64,000 nt of DNA from G963666535 sp963666535 (GTDB lineage: Bacteria; Bacillota; Clostridia; Oscillospirales; Oscillospiraceae): NCBI GenBank assembly GCA_963666535.1, contig OY762913.1, forward strand, positions 248,001-312,000, written 5' to 3'. The notes below the pieces were generated by a model. It had not been told where the DNA came from, made no database searches, and saw only the letters and a list, made by a program, of their open reading frames with translations. The position numbers were made by a program, and so were the translations under genes. Positions 33,159 through 42,446 of this stretch are shown here, piece by piece. Each line of letters starts with the position of its first letter. The stretch's first letter is position 1.

Positions 33159-35084
33159 ATGCGAGATGGTTTTGTCAAGGTGGCCGCTGGCACGCCGAAA
33201 ATCAGGGTGGCTGATTGCCGTTATAACGCGGAGCAGTGCTTCACCCTCATGCGGGAGGCACACCATCAGGGCGTGCGCGTCCTGGCTCTGCCCGAGCTGT
33301 GCCTGACCGGCTACACCTGCGGCGACCTGTTTTTGCAGGATACGCTGCTGCGCGGCGCCGAGGATGCACTGGCCACCGTGCTGGCAGCCACCCGGGATCT
33401 GGATATGATCACGGCCCTGGGGCTTCCCGTCCGGTATCAGAACAAGCTTTATAACTGCGCGGCTGTCATCCATAAGGGGTCTATTCTGGGCCTCGTCCCC
33501 AAGACCCATCTGCCCAATTACAGCGAATTTTACGAAAAGCGCTGGTTCCTGCCCGCTCCACCGGACAACGGCTGTGGCGAGATTGCGTTTTGCGGCCAGG
33601 AAACGAGTTTCTCGGCCTGCACCCTTTTCCAATGCAAGGACATGCCCGACCTGATGATCGGCGTCGAACTGTGCGAGGATCTGTGGTCGGTGACCCCGCC
33701 CTCGAACCATCTGGCCGCGTGCGGCGCCACCCTGATCCTCAACCTCTCCGCCAGTGACGAAATTGTGGGCAAAGACAGCTACCGCCGCAGTCTGGTCTCC
33801 GGCCAGTCGGGCAGACTGGTGTGCGGCTATGTCTACGCCGACGCTGGGGAGGGGGAATCCTCCACCGATTTGGTCTTTGTCGGCCATAACATGGTCGCCG
33901 AAAACGGCTCTATTTTGGCCGAACGGCGGTTTGCCACGGGACTCACCGTTTCCGAAATTGATGTCGCCAAGCTCTGCTACGAGCGCCGCCGGATGACCAC
34001 CTTCCCCGCCGGGCCTCTTGCCGCCGGGGATTGCAGGGTGCGGAACTTCTCTCTCGAACCGGTCACCACCACCCTCACCCGCCGACTCTCCCCCACTCCC
34101 TTTGTGCCGGAGGATGAGGCGGCTCGCAAAGAGCGCTGCGACGAGATTTTGCTTATCGCAGCCCTGGGCCTGAAAAAGCGGTTGGAGCATACGGGTGCAA
34201 AAACTGCTGTGGTGGGTTTGTCGGGCGGGTTGGACTCCACGCTGGCCGTTCTCATCACCATGTTGGCCGTAAATATGCTCGGCCGCCCCCCGGAAAGCGT
34301 GATCGCGGTCACCATGCCCTGCTTTGGCACCACCGACCGCACCCGGGACAACGCCGTGGAGCTGGCCCAGCGATTGGGGGCCACGTTGCAGCGCATCGAC
34401 ATCGGCCCCGCCGTCAAGCAGCATTTTTCTGACATCGGCCAGGCCATGAGCGACCACTCCGTCACCTTCGAAAACGGGCAGGCCAGGGAGCGCACCCAGG
34501 TGCTCATGGATATCGCCAACCAAACCGGCGGTCTGGTCATCGGTACCGGCGATCTGTCCGAGCTGGCGCTGGGCTGGGCGACCTATAACGGCGACCATAT
34601 GAGCATGTACGGGGTCAATGCCTCCATCCCCAAGACCTTGGTACGCCATCTGGTCAGCTTTGTGTCCGACGACAAGGCAGAGGAGGATCGGCAGCTATCC
34701 GACGTACTGGCGGATATTTTGGATACCCCCGTTTCCCCCGAGCTTCTCCCCGCCGTGAACGGCGTGATCTCCCAGAAGACCGAGGAACTGGTGGGACCCT
34801 ATGAGCTCCACGACTTTTTCCTCTATTATGCCATTCGATGGGGATTTCCGCCCCGCAAAGTGCTCCGTCTGGCGGAGCATGCATTTGGCCGTGCTTATCC
34901 CCGAAGCACACTGCTGCACTGGCTGAAAAGCTTTTACGGCCGCTTCTTCGCCCAGCAGTTCAAGCGTTCCTGCCTCCCAGATGGCCCAAAAGTCGGTTCT
35001 GTCACCCTCTCCCCCCGGGGGGACTGGCGCATGCCCTCTGACGCGGTGGCCGCCCTGTGGCTGGAGGAGCTGGAAGCACTTTAG
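33159..35084 (+). CDS. nadE: Glutamine-dependent NAD+ synthetase
   Basis: Final step of NAD synthesis: amidates nicotinic acid adenine dinucleotide using ATP and glutamine. 641 residues in two domains. The N-terminal nitrilase-fold glutaminase has Glu in LPELCLTGY, Lys in KTHLPNY and the nucleophile Cys in GVELCEDLW. The C-terminal synthetase has the P-loop VVGLSGGLDST and GTGDLSELALGW. AAGGGGG precedes the ATG. The unusual leader holds repeat copy B. Transcription probably ends at the small hairpin at 35151. Confidence 0.96.
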   Translation: MRDGFVKVAAGTPKIRVADCRYNAEQCFTLMREAHHQGVRVLALPELCLTGYTCGDLFLQDTLLRGAEDALATVLAATRDLDMITALGLPVRYQNKLYNCAAVIHKGSILGLVPKTHLPNYSEFYEKRWFLPAPPDNGCGEIAFCGQETSFSACTLFQCKDMPDLMIGVELCEDLWSVTPPSNHLAACGATLILNLSASDEIVGKDSYRRSLVSGQSGRLVCGYVYADAGEGESSTDLVFVGHNMVAENGSILAERRFATGLTVSEIDVAKLCYERRRMTTFPAGPLAAGDCRVRNFSLEPVTTTLTRRLSPTPFVPEDEAARKERCDEILLIAALGLKKRLEHTGAKTAVVGLSGGLDSTLAVLITMLAVNMLGRPPESVIAVTMPCFGTTDRTRDNAVELAQRLGATLQRIDIGPAVKQHFSDIGQAMSDHSVTFENGQARERTQVLMDIANQTGGLVIGTGDLSELALGWATYNGDHMSMYGVNASIPKTLVRHLVSFVSDDKAEEDRQLSDVLADILDTPVSPELLPAVNGVISQKTEELVGPYELHDFFLYYAIRWGFPPRKVLRLAEHAFGRAYPRSTLLHWLKSFYGRFFAQQFKRSCLPDGPKVGSVTLSPRGDWRMPSDAVAALWLEELEAL

Positions 35085-35150
35085 CTTTTTTCAATCCCCG
35101 TTTTCAGAAAGGATCAGCGGCGGTACTGCCTTGTGTCAAATTGGGCGGTC

Positions 35151-35170
35151 GGCTTAGAATAAGCCTTTTT
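35151..35170 (+). terminator. Terminator after nadE
   Basis: GGCTTA-GAA-TAAGCC is followed by TTTTT. Confidence 0.65.
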
Positions 35171-35224
35171 CCCAGGCCCCGCACGAAACGTTCCGAATTT
35201 TATTTGATTGCTCGTGGTGATTTT

Positions 35225-35767
35225 TTGAATATCTATCTGGATTTATTTCTCTCCTTTGCCCGCGTGGGTGTCTGTACCTTTGGCGGCGGCTATGCCATGC
35301 TCCCCATTCTCCAGCGGGAAATATCCGAAAAAAAGGGCTGGGCAACCGACAACGAGCTCGCGGATTATTACGCCATCGGTCAGTGCACCCCCGGTATTAT
35401 CGCGGTGAATACCGCCACCTTTGCCGGCTATACGCAGGCCGGCGTGCTGGGCGGTGTCGTTGCCACCCTCGGCCTCGCCTTCCCCAGCGTGGTCATTATC
35501 TGCGTCATCGCCGCGTTTCTGCGAAACTTCGCCGCTATTCCCGCCGTGGCTCACGCCTTTGCTGGGATACGCGCCTGTGTGTGCGCCCTGATCGCTTCCA
35601 GCGTCATCAAGCTGGCAAAAACCACCGTCATTGACTGGATCACCACGGTCATTTTCCTGGCCGTTCTTTTCGTTTCAGCCTTCTTTGGCTTCTCTCCGGT
35701 CCTCATCGTGGTCATCTCCAGCCTCATCGGGCTTTCCGTCCGCAAGATGCGGGGGTGGAAGAGATGA
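35225..35767 (+). CDS. Chromate transporter family protein, first half-size subunit
   Basis: Membrane protein of about 180 residues, one half of the duplicated ChrA fold. The conserved FxRVGVCTFGGGYAMLPILQ and GQCTPGIIAVNTATFAGY mark the CHR domain. The frame is open upstream to 35057, but that part crosses a terminator; TTG at 35225 gives the normal half-size length, though no strong ribosome site supports it. It overlaps the second half-size gene by an ATGA. Such pairs form a heteromer that exports chromate or a similar oxyanion; the physiological substrate in gut bacteria is unknown. Confidence 0.86.
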   Translation: MNIYLDLFLSFARVGVCTFGGGYAMLPILQREISEKKGWATDNELADYYAIGQCTPGIIAVNTATFAGYTQAGVLGGVVATLGLAFPSVVIICVIAAFLRNFAAIPAVAHAFAGIRACVCALIASSVIKLAKTTVIDWITTVIFLAVLFVSAFFGFSPVLIVVISSLIGLSVRKMRGWKR

Positions 35768-36318
35768 TCTACTTGCGCCTGTTCTATGAATTCTTCAAAA
35801 CCGGCCTTTTCTCCGTGGGCGGGGGTCTTGCCACCATCCCCTTCCTCTCCGACATCGGTGTGCGCACCGGCTGGTTCAGCGCCACCGAGCTTGCCAATAT
35901 GATTGCCGTATCGGAATCCACTCCCGGCCCTATCGGCCTGAATATGGCCACCTATGTGGGGTACGCCACCGCGGGCATCCCCGGCTCGGTGGTCGCAACG
36001 CTGGGGCTCATCGCTCCCTCAATTCTTGTGATCCTCATCATCGCCGGCTTTTTGGAAAAATTTCGGCAGGCCAGGGCGGTGGACGCCGTGTTTTACGGTC
36101 TGCGCCCCGCTTCCACCGGCCTGATCGCCGCCGCCGATATCGTAGTGGCAAAAATTGCGCTGTTCCATGGCGCGGTATCTCTGTCCAGCTTGCATTACGG
36201 GGCCATCCTCTTGGCCTTGGCCGTATTCCTCTGTATGCAGTTCACGCCTATGAAAAAGCTCCATCCCATCGTGTTCATCCTGTTCTCAGCTGCGGTGGGC
36301 GTGGTGTTCCAGTTTTAA
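35764..36318 (+). CDS. Chromate transporter family protein, second half-size subunit
   Basis: Membrane protein of 184 residues, the second CHR-domain half. It has the matching motifs FFKTGLFSVGGGLATIPFL and ESTPGPIGLNMATYVGYA. The ATG at 35764 overlaps the previous stop as ATGA; a GTG at 35755 is an alternative. It is co-translated with the first subunit and ends at a strong hairpin. Confidence 0.88.
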   Translation: MIYLRLFYEFFKTGLFSVGGGLATIPFLSDIGVRTGWFSATELANMIAVSESTPGPIGLNMATYVGYATAGIPGSVVATLGLIAPSILVILIIAGFLEKFRQARAVDAVFYGLRPASTGLIAAADIVVAKIALFHGAVSLSSLHYGAILLALAVFLCMQFTPMKKLHPIVFILFSAAVGVVFQF

Positions 36319-36331
36319 TTCAGACATAACA

Positions 36332-36362
36332 GTGCCCTGGGGAGCAATGCTCCGCAGGGCAC
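36332..36362. terminator. Bidirectional terminator between converging transporters
   Basis: GTGCCCTGGGGAGC (36332-36345) pairs with 36349-36362, with one mismatch and an AAT loop. Confidence 0.75.
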
Positions 36363-36387
36363 GTTCTCTTCCCATGCCGTCGGATCT

Positions 36388-37506
36388 CTAACGGCACAGG
36401 ATCAGTCCAAAGCCGGTCAGAACCAGCAAAAACACTGCATTATAGGCGGTGAAAACCCCCAAATACTTCTCCGGCCGGGCTCCGTCGCTCTTGGCATACA
36501 GCCGGAAGGAAATGAGGCTTGCCAGCGAGGCCACCAGGGTGCCAAGCCCGCCGATGTTGGTCCCCAAAAGAAGAGCCTTGCTGTTTTCCGTAAAGCCGGA
36601 CAGCATCACGGCCGCGGGCACATTGCTGATCACCTGGCTGGTCAGAACCGCCCCCAGGAACTCCCGTCCGGCTATGACGCCGGACACCGCCTCCCGCACC
36701 GCGTCGATGCGCCCCAAATTACCCACAAACACAAAAAAAGCCACAAAGGTCAGCAGCAGGCAGTAGTCCACCCGCCGAAACAGCTCCCGGTCGGTCAGCA
36801 GCACCGCGGCTACCGTCACCGCCAGCGCCACCCGGTCGTCTGCCAATCGCAACACGGATAGCACACAAAGCGCGAACAGTGCCAGACAGACCGCCAGCGT
36901 GCGCCGATCCCCTACCGCCGTCCTCTCCACATCAAGCGACTCCAGCGCTTCGCTTTTGTGCAGCAGGATACACATTGCAATCAGCACCAGGCTCGCTCCG
37001 GCCACCGGCAGAACCGTCCGAAAAAAAGAGGTCATTTTCATTTGATATGCGGCATATAAATATAGGTTTTGGGGATTGCCGATGGGGGTAACCATGCTGC
37101 CCAGATTGGCAGCCAGTGTCTCCATCACCAGTGTAAAAACAAGGGTGTCCGGCCGCCTGTTCCCAAAGATGCCGATGGTCATCGGCACCATCAGCAGCAG
37201 GGACACATCATTGGTTACCAGCATGGCGGTAAAAAACGCGAAACCGACCAGACTCAGCGTCAGCGTCCGGGTGCTGTCCACCCGGCGCAGCAGCCGTTCC
37301 GATGCCGCTTGAACTAAATTTACCTTGACCAGCCCTCCGATGACCAGCATCAGGCAAAACAGCATGGACAGCACCGAGCCGTCTATGTATTCCCGGTAGG
37401 TGCCGTCCGGGGGCACAAAAAACGCCGAGACGGCGGCGGCCGCACCCGCGATCGCCAGCACAGGCTCGCGCCTGATCAAAAGCAGAGTTTTCCTTCCCAT
37501 CTGCAA
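36388..37506 (-). CDS. ArsB/NhaD/SLC13-superfamily anion transporter
   Basis: Membrane transporter of 372 residues with about ten hydrophobic segments, in the ion-transporter superfamily that includes citrate/dicarboxylate carriers and ArsB. Two superfamily-type re-entrant motifs are visible: FFTAMLVTNDVSLLLMVP and, in the second half, TSQVISNVPAAVMLSGF. GSMVTPIGNPQNLYLY follows the first. It is slightly shorter than typical (about 420). The start is TTG at 37506 (GGGGG 6 bp upstream) or ATG at 37500. Single gene; substrate unknown. Confidence 0.82.
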   Translation of the reverse strand: MQMGRKTLLLIRREPVLAIAGAAAAVSAFFVPPDGTYREYIDGSVLSMLFCLMLVIGGLVKVNLVQAASERLLRRVDSTRTLTLSLVGFAFFTAMLVTNDVSLLLMVPMTIGIFGNRRPDTLVFTLVMETLAANLGSMVTPIGNPQNLYLYAAYQMKMTSFFRTVLPVAGASLVLIAMCILLHKSEALESLDVERTAVGDRRTLAVCLALFALCVLSVLRLADDRVALAVTVAAVLLTDRELFRRVDYCLLLTFVAFFVFVGNLGRIDAVREAVSGVIAGREFLGAVLTSQVISNVPAAVMLSGFTENSKALLLGTNIGGLGTLVASLASLISFRLYAKSDGARPEKYLGVFTAYNAVFLLVLTGFGLILCR

Positions 37507-37626
37507 ATTTTGCCCCCTTCCTCGTTTCCACTCACGTTTGGCAGTATACTACCGGAATCATTCCAGCGCAAGAAAAACCCCCCATTTCCCTCCCGATTCC
37601 CCGGCCATTTTCCCCCTCTTCCGCCA

Positions 37627-37655
37627 TTGTAATGCGCCTGCCCGCGTGGTACAAT
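37627..37655 (+). promoter_or_regulatory. cysK promoter
   Basis: TTGTAA (37627-37632) and TACAAT (37650-37655) are 17 bp apart with an extended TGG before the -10. The leader to the TTG start is about 135 nt; no riboswitch is recognised in it. Confidence 0.7.
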
Positions 37656-37795
37656 ACCTCATACGCAGAAACTTCGAGTTTTCCCCCGCCACTGCGCCGA
37701 TCCGCAGAACACGATACAGCACGATACCATACACTGTCATGGGGCTATCGCCCGCTGGAATTACATTCATTCTCAGATGAAAAGGGGTCCCTGTT

Positions 37796-38728
37796 TTGAT
37801 TTATAACCATGTTTTAGAAGCTGTCGGCCATACGCCGATGATCCGTCTGTCTCGGATGACCGATCCGGGGGACGCCGAGATTTTGGTAAAATACGAGGGG
37901 CTCAATGTAGGGGGCTCCATCAAAACCCGCACCGCGTGGAACATGATTTTAGCCGGTGAAAAAGCCGGTGTCATCAAGGCTGACACCATCATTGTGGAGC
38001 CCACCAGCGGAAATCAGGGCATCGGCCTGGCTCTTGTCGGCGCGGTGCGCGGTTATGAAACCGTGATCATTATGCCCGACTCGGTGAGCCATGAACGGAA
38101 GATGTTGGTGGAGCATTACGGCGCCACGGTCAGGCTCATCCACGATGCGGGCAATATCGGCGACTGCATTGCCGAGTGTTTAAACACGGCCAGGCGTATG
38201 GCAGAGGAAAACCCCCGGGTCTTTGTCCCCGAGCAGTTTTCCAACCCCAACAATCCACTGGCGCATAAAAACCATACCGCGCTGGAGATCATGGAGCAGG
38301 TGGCCGGCCCCATCCACGGCTTCTGTTCCGGCATCGGCACCGGCGGCACCATCTCCGGCATTGGCGAGGTACTCAAGGCGCAGAACCCCGACATGGAGAT
38401 CTGGGCCGTCGAACCGGAAAACGCCGCCATCCTTGCGGGAGGCACCGTTGGCACCCATCTGCAAATGGGCATTGGAGACGGCTTGATTCCCAGCAACCTC
38501 AATCAGAAGATTTACGACGACCTCTATATCGTCACCGATGACGAGGCCATCCAGACCGCGAAGGATCTGGCCCGGCTGGAGGGGCTCATGTGCGGCATTT
38601 CCAGCGGCACCAACGTAGCCGCCGCGCGCAAGCTGGCAAAAAAGCTGGGCCGGGGCAAAACCGTGGTCACCATCCTCCCCGACACCGCCGAGCGATATTT
38701 CAGCACCCCGCTTTTCAACCAGGACTGA
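37796..38728 (+). CDS. cysK: Cysteine synthase (O-acetylserine sulfhydrylase)
   Basis: PLP enzyme of 310 residues making cysteine from O-acetylserine and sulfide. The PLP lysine lies in VGGSIKTRTAW (about K43), the substrate loop is EPTSGNQGIGL and the phosphate loop is GIGTGGTISG. Two differences from typical CysK, KTR in place of KDR and GNQG in place of GNTG, leave some room for a related specificity such as O-phosphoserine. The start is TTG at 37796 with AAAGGGG 9 bp upstream. Single gene with its own promoter and terminator; it marks the left edge of the accessory region. Confidence 0.92.
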   Translation: MIYNHVLEAVGHTPMIRLSRMTDPGDAEILVKYEGLNVGGSIKTRTAWNMILAGEKAGVIKADTIIVEPTSGNQGIGLALVGAVRGYETVIIMPDSVSHERKMLVEHYGATVRLIHDAGNIGDCIAECLNTARRMAEENPRVFVPEQFSNPNNPLAHKNHTALEIMEQVAGPIHGFCSGIGTGGTISGIGEVLKAQNPDMEIWAVEPENAAILAGGTVGTHLQMGIGDGLIPSNLNQKIYDDLYIVTDDEAIQTAKDLARLEGLMCGISSGTNVAAARKLAKKLGRGKTVVTILPDTAERYFSTPLFNQD

Positions 38729-38772
38729 GTCAAGCAAACCGCGCCGGGGTGTTTTCCCAGAAACGAATTGTC

Positions 38773-38803
38773 AAGGGCTTTTTCATCAAAATATAAAAGC
38801 CCT
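38773..38803 (+). terminator. Terminator after cysK
   Basis: AGGGCTTTT pairs with AAAAGCCCT (38795-38803) across a 12-nt loop. A second small hairpin, AACGG/CCGTT, follows to 38827. Confidence 0.6.
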
Positions 38804-38863
38804 GCAACGGTAAAGCGTTTCCGTTACAGAGCCTTATATTCTAGTATAGGCAGTCATGCTATA

Positions 38864-39718
38864 TTAAGCCTTTCCACCTCCTGTTATTCCATCACTATAT
38901 GCGTCCATTATTCCCTTATATGTGGTTGCTCCGACTGCCTGCCCTGCCACACTGGCAGTTGATGTACCTGACATTTCCTGTCCTACTTGAGCATTCCTCA
39001 TAAGGAAATCCTGTAAGCTCTGACTGCTAGCTAACTGTTCATTCAGCCATTTCTGCTGCTCAAATCTTCTTTGCTCTGCTGCTTTTTCTTCTAATCTTTT
39101 CTGAGCTTTTATTGCCTGTCCTTTTATCGCTTCTTCCATTTTCTCGCTACGTTTATCCCACCACGATTTTTCATTTCCAGTGGTAAACGGAGAACTGGAA
39201 TTATCATTAATGGGTATCCCTTCTCCATAACATTCTTCTGGAGATGCTCCAATGACTTGAAATCCAATCATTTTAGAACCCATGATTCCATTCACAGAAT
39301 ACATATTCCTTACCATATTCATTACAGTATTTTCCCACTTCGGATCACTTTTCATCTTTTCGAATGCTTCCTCTGTAATGACTAATGAACCTCCAACACA
39401 AGTGGAACGATACCATGCACTTACAGGCATTTGTGACATTTCATTCATAAACCACTGTTTGTATTCATCCATTGTCATTTTCTCTTTTGGTTTATTAGAG
39501 ATGCTCTTGTTATAAGTAATTCCACTATAATTAGGTGGTTGTGATACTACCACATTTCCCGGAAACATCTCTGTATCCTGCTTATCTGCAATACCCTCAA
39601 TTTCATTCCCAGTCTGCAATTTTTCTGTAAAACCAGCACTATTTGCAGTCGCTTTCTGGCATTTGCTCGCATACTGGTTTGCAGTTGCTAAAATATTATT
39701 CACTCCTAAAATACTCAT
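38864..39718 (-). CDS. Hypothetical protein in a two-component operon
   Basis: A 284-residue protein without signal peptide or membrane helix. The N-terminus (MSILGVNNILATANQYASK) resembles flagellar-rod or DUF6033-type clostridial proteins, but I cannot assign it firmly. A basic, Lys/Glu/Gln-rich helix (about residues 185-235, EEKAAEQRRFEQQKWLNEQL) may be a coiled coil, and the C-terminus is Gly/Ala/Thr-rich. The gene starts 20 bp after the histidine kinase stop with AAGGAG, so it is third in the regulator-kinase operon. Its AT-rich codon use is unlike that of the core genes. Confidence 0.7.
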   Translation of the reverse strand: MSILGVNNILATANQYASKCQKATANSAGFTEKLQTGNEIEGIADKQDTEMFPGNVVVSQPPNYSGITYNKSISNKPKEKMTMDEYKQWFMNEMSQMPVSAWYRSTCVGGSLVITEEAFEKMKSDPKWENTVMNMVRNMYSVNGIMGSKMIGFQVIGASPEECYGEGIPINDNSSSPFTTGNEKSWWDKRSEKMEEAIKGQAIKAQKRLEEKAAEQRRFEQQKWLNEQLASSQSLQDFLMRNAQVGQEMSGTSTASVAGQAVGATTYKGIMDAYSDGITGGGKA

Positions 39719-39738
39719 AGACCTTTGCTCCTTTCCAA

Positions 39739-41190
39739 TTATACCTTTAACATAACAGACAATATAAATTTCTTCTCTTCAACAATGCAATCCATATCGC
39801 CCGCATATTTCTTCGCACAATTTTTAATGTTTCTAAGTCCGATACCATGCACCTCCTTATCCTCCTTTGTTGATACAGGATAGCTGTTTTCTTTATCTAT
39901 CTGTATCACATCATCAAAGCTGTTTTCTAATTCGATAAAGTACATATTCTTTTTCAAGTAAGATTTTATTGAAATGTAGACTTCTGCATTCGGCTGCTTC
40001 TTACGCATTTTCATGCACGCCTCAATTGCATTATCCAATCCGTTATTTAGGATAATTCCTATATCGTAAGCTCTTACCCGGATATCGTCCGTCAATATAA
40101 ATTGACTTGCATTCAACCTGATGTTTTCTATTTCTTTTTCTGCATAGCGAAATTTAATGCTGATTACTGCGTCACTAACGGCATTACCTGTATGTACTTT
40201 TGTTTCCAACTGCTCCACTGACTGATACATGCCCTTAAAATATTGTCTGATTTCTTCGTCCTCTCCACTATTTGACAAGCATTTCTCTTGCAGCAGTCTT
40301 TGAAACACCGTCATGTGATTATTCATGTCATGCTTGACCGAACGTATACCGTCATATAAATGCTCCATTTCCACCATGGAGTTTTGCATTTGTGTTATTT
40401 GATTTTCCAAGATTACTTTTTCTGTTCGCTCCTTTTTCAAGCCTATTAAGTCTTGATAGAGTTGAAAGCTGAATATGATTGCTCCAAGCAATACCATAGA
40501 AATCATAGGAATAATAAAATATAATGCTGGATGTCGATAATAAAGCAATACAGGATTTCCATTCTCTACTGATATTAATAATAGGCGTATCAATACCGCT
40601 ATCAATATCCCTGCCACTGCCGGGAGCAGATTAAAGATCACCTCTTTTTTCAACCTATCCTTTTCCCGGTAACGATAGCTCTTCACTATTTTTTGGACGG
40701 AAAAGAAAAGCAATCCACCCTGTACAATTTTCATTATCAGCATAAACAAAATAATTGTAACATCTGTTGCGATCAAAAATCCTCTTTCAGATATTGACCC
40801 TGTGCCCATTCCATTTCTAAATATATCAATGAAACAGTCTCCTACATACAGCAGACTATATCCTGTAAAAATTGCTAACTCACGCAACGCAATAAATTGC
40901 ATAACCATAAATACTTTTAATAGGTTATTTCCTCGATACCAACATACACAAAAGACAAACAAAGCAATTACATGAAATAGCAGTTTCCAGATTAAACTAA
41001 TGCCGTCTACATATGGCAATAACACGCCGCTGCTTGCTCTTATAACAATCCAAGCTACACCAACTATATATTTATTCAGTTTCCAGTTTTGCAGCCTCGG
41101 TTCTGCGAAGGAACGAAACAGGAATTGTATGCAATATCCCTCAAACAGATACAGCATTATATCAAAAATAGTTACCAATTCATCAGACAT
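39739..41190 (-). CDS. Sensor histidine kinase, GHKL type (AgrC-like)
   Basis: Membrane kinase of about 483 residues with seven or so N-terminal hydrophobic segments (to about residue 245), a coiled helix, the phosphoacceptor region VKHDMNNHMTVF and a GHKL ATPase domain (N-box GIILNNGLDNAIEACMK, G-box GIGLRNIKN). This is the peptide-sensing AgrC/ComD-like layout that pairs with LytTR regulators. The ATG at 41190 has GGGGGTG upstream and overlaps the regulator gene by 8 bp; an ATG at 41205 lacks a ribosome site. No agrB or agrD peptide gene is adjacent, so its signal is unknown. Confidence 0.9.
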   Translation of the reverse strand: MSDELVTIFDIMLYLFEGYCIQFLFRSFAEPRLQNWKLNKYIVGVAWIVIRASSGVLLPYVDGISLIWKLLFHVIALFVFCVCWYRGNNLLKVFMVMQFIALRELAIFTGYSLLYVGDCFIDIFRNGMGTGSISERGFLIATDVTIILFMLIMKIVQGGLLFFSVQKIVKSYRYREKDRLKKEVIFNLLPAVAGILIAVLIRLLLISVENGNPVLLYYRHPALYFIIPMISMVLLGAIIFSFQLYQDLIGLKKERTEKVILENQITQMQNSMVEMEHLYDGIRSVKHDMNNHMTVFQRLLQEKCLSNSGEDEEIRQYFKGMYQSVEQLETKVHTGNAVSDAVISIKFRYAEKEIENIRLNASQFILTDDIRVRAYDIGIILNNGLDNAIEACMKMRKKQPNAEVYISIKSYLKKNMYFIELENSFDDVIQIDKENSYPVSTKEDKEVHGIGLRNIKNCAKKYAGDMDCIVEEKKFILSVMLKV

Positions 41191-41896
41191 GGAAAACACC
41201 CCCATTCCGCAAATATCTCATATACTGTTTTACAAAATCCTGATATCTGTCCTTTGATAAATAGACCTTTTCACCATTATTCAATAGAATATTATCTGTA
41301 TCGTATTCAGAAACATAAGCCATGTTTACCAAGTACCCCCTATGGCAGCGATAGAAGCCTGTTCCGAGTAATTTTTCTATTTCTGACATGACACCATAAA
41401 AAGTAATCGTTTCCATTTTGGTATGTGCTGCAATTTTTCTCATTTCATTTTCCAGATACAAAATATCGTCCACATTAAGTGTGATGTTCTTTCCTCTTGT
41501 TTTTATGAAAAGCTGCTTTTTCTCTTTATCTGTTTTCTTCCAAACGTTCCTTACCGCCCTGTCGAGAACCTCTTTCAGTTTTTCTTCATCGACAGGCTTT
41601 AACAGATAATGCAAAGCGGCTACGTCAAAGGCTTCAAAGACATATTCCTTTGCCCCGGTTATAAATATGATTACAGCATTTTCGTCATACTCCCGAAGCT
41701 CTCTTGCAACCTCTATACCATTCTGTTGTTCCATCTGAATATCCAAAAAGAAAATGTCAAAGTCTTTCTTCGCTGACAACAAATCCTTTCCTGATAAAAA
41801 TTCATCTATTTCACAGTCCGGCAAGTGCTTCTTTATCATGTCACTTACCTGTCTTACAATCACTTTTTCATCATCACAAACCACTATTTTTAGCAC
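41183..41896 (-). CDS. LytTR-family response regulator
   Basis: Response regulator of 237 residues. The receiver domain has acidic pair VCDDEK, phosphoaspartate in IFFLDIQME and the conserved lysine region HYLLKPVDEEK. The LytTR DNA-binding domain is about residues 135-235 (FIKTRGKNITLNVDDILYLE). The start is GTG at 41896 with AGAGGTG upstream. It is the first gene of the operon with the GHKL kinase. Its targets probably include its own operon; LytTR sites are not resolved by eye. Confidence 0.92.
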   Translation of the reverse strand: MLKIVVCDDEKVIVRQVSDMIKKHLPDCEIDEFLSGKDLLSAKKDFDIFFLDIQMEQQNGIEVARELREYDENAVIIFITGAKEYVFEAFDVAALHYLLKPVDEEKLKEVLDRAVRNVWKKTDKEKKQLFIKTRGKNITLNVDDILYLENEMRKIAAHTKMETITFYGVMSEIEKLLGTGFYRCHRGYLVNMAYVSEYDTDNILLNNGEKVYLSKDRYQDFVKQYMRYLRNGGVFHV

Positions 41897-42245
41897 AGCC
41901 GCACCTCTGCTTTTCTATTCACATCTACTCACTATTCATATCGACACTTTTTATTGGTTTTTTGGCAAGATGTAACCAAACCCCCTTTGAAATGTAACGA
42001 AATCCCACACTTAGCTGTATCGTAAATATTCTTAATCGGAGAAATGCTAAATCATCACACGCCTATTTTTTCTTTGCTCTAATTTACTCGTACCTTCGCC
42101 AGCGTTTCCTCACCGGAGATTTACCATCTACATATTCCCGCCGGGCCTGACTGGCGGCATCAGACCATAGTAGCACGATAGATTTACAATGTCACGCCAT
42201 CCGTTTTAACGAATTATAAGGGACTTCTATATTGAAAACCCAATA
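41897..42245. other. Intergenic region between the two-component operon and the Tn4451-like element
   Basis: No confident gene. AT-rich DNA near the regulator changes to mixed composition from about 42080. On the minus strand 42088-42170 reads as a possible gene tail (QARREYVDGKSPVRKRWRRY before a stop). A hairpin (TATTG/CAATA near 42230) lies just after tnpW. The left end of the transposon should be in this stretch. Confidence 0.4.
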
Positions 42246-42446
42246 TCACATCTGACTGATCTCGTTACGGAGCATCCGCTTGATTTTGTCACTCATGGTT
42301 TCGTTGCTGGTGGCGCTGAAATAAATCGTCACTCTATAGGTGGTTTTGCCGATTTTCTTCACAAGCGCGGGACGTTCGTCCTCCTGCACAGGCAGAGGGA
42401 ATGTGCTGTCGGCGGCGTTGATGTTGGCAGTTTTTTCATTGTTCAT
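42246..42446 (-). CDS. tnpW: Transposon protein TnpW
   Basis: Small basic protein of 66 residues of the TnpW family from Tn4451-like transposons (core VKKIGKTTYRVTIYFSAT and a C-terminal DKIKRMLRNE). The frame is open further upstream, but ATG 42446 has a perfect AAGGAG 7 bp before it. Its role in transposition is not known. It closes the element on the left. Confidence 0.82.
   Translation of the reverse strand: MNNEKTANINAADSTFPLPVQEDERPALVKKIGKTTYRVTIYFSATSNETMSDKIKRMLRNEISQM

Noticed and set aside
33006..34649. 547-codon open frame opposite nadE
   Set aside because: It is a shadow of nadE, whose catalytic residues are all on the plus strand; it also runs into the repeat element.
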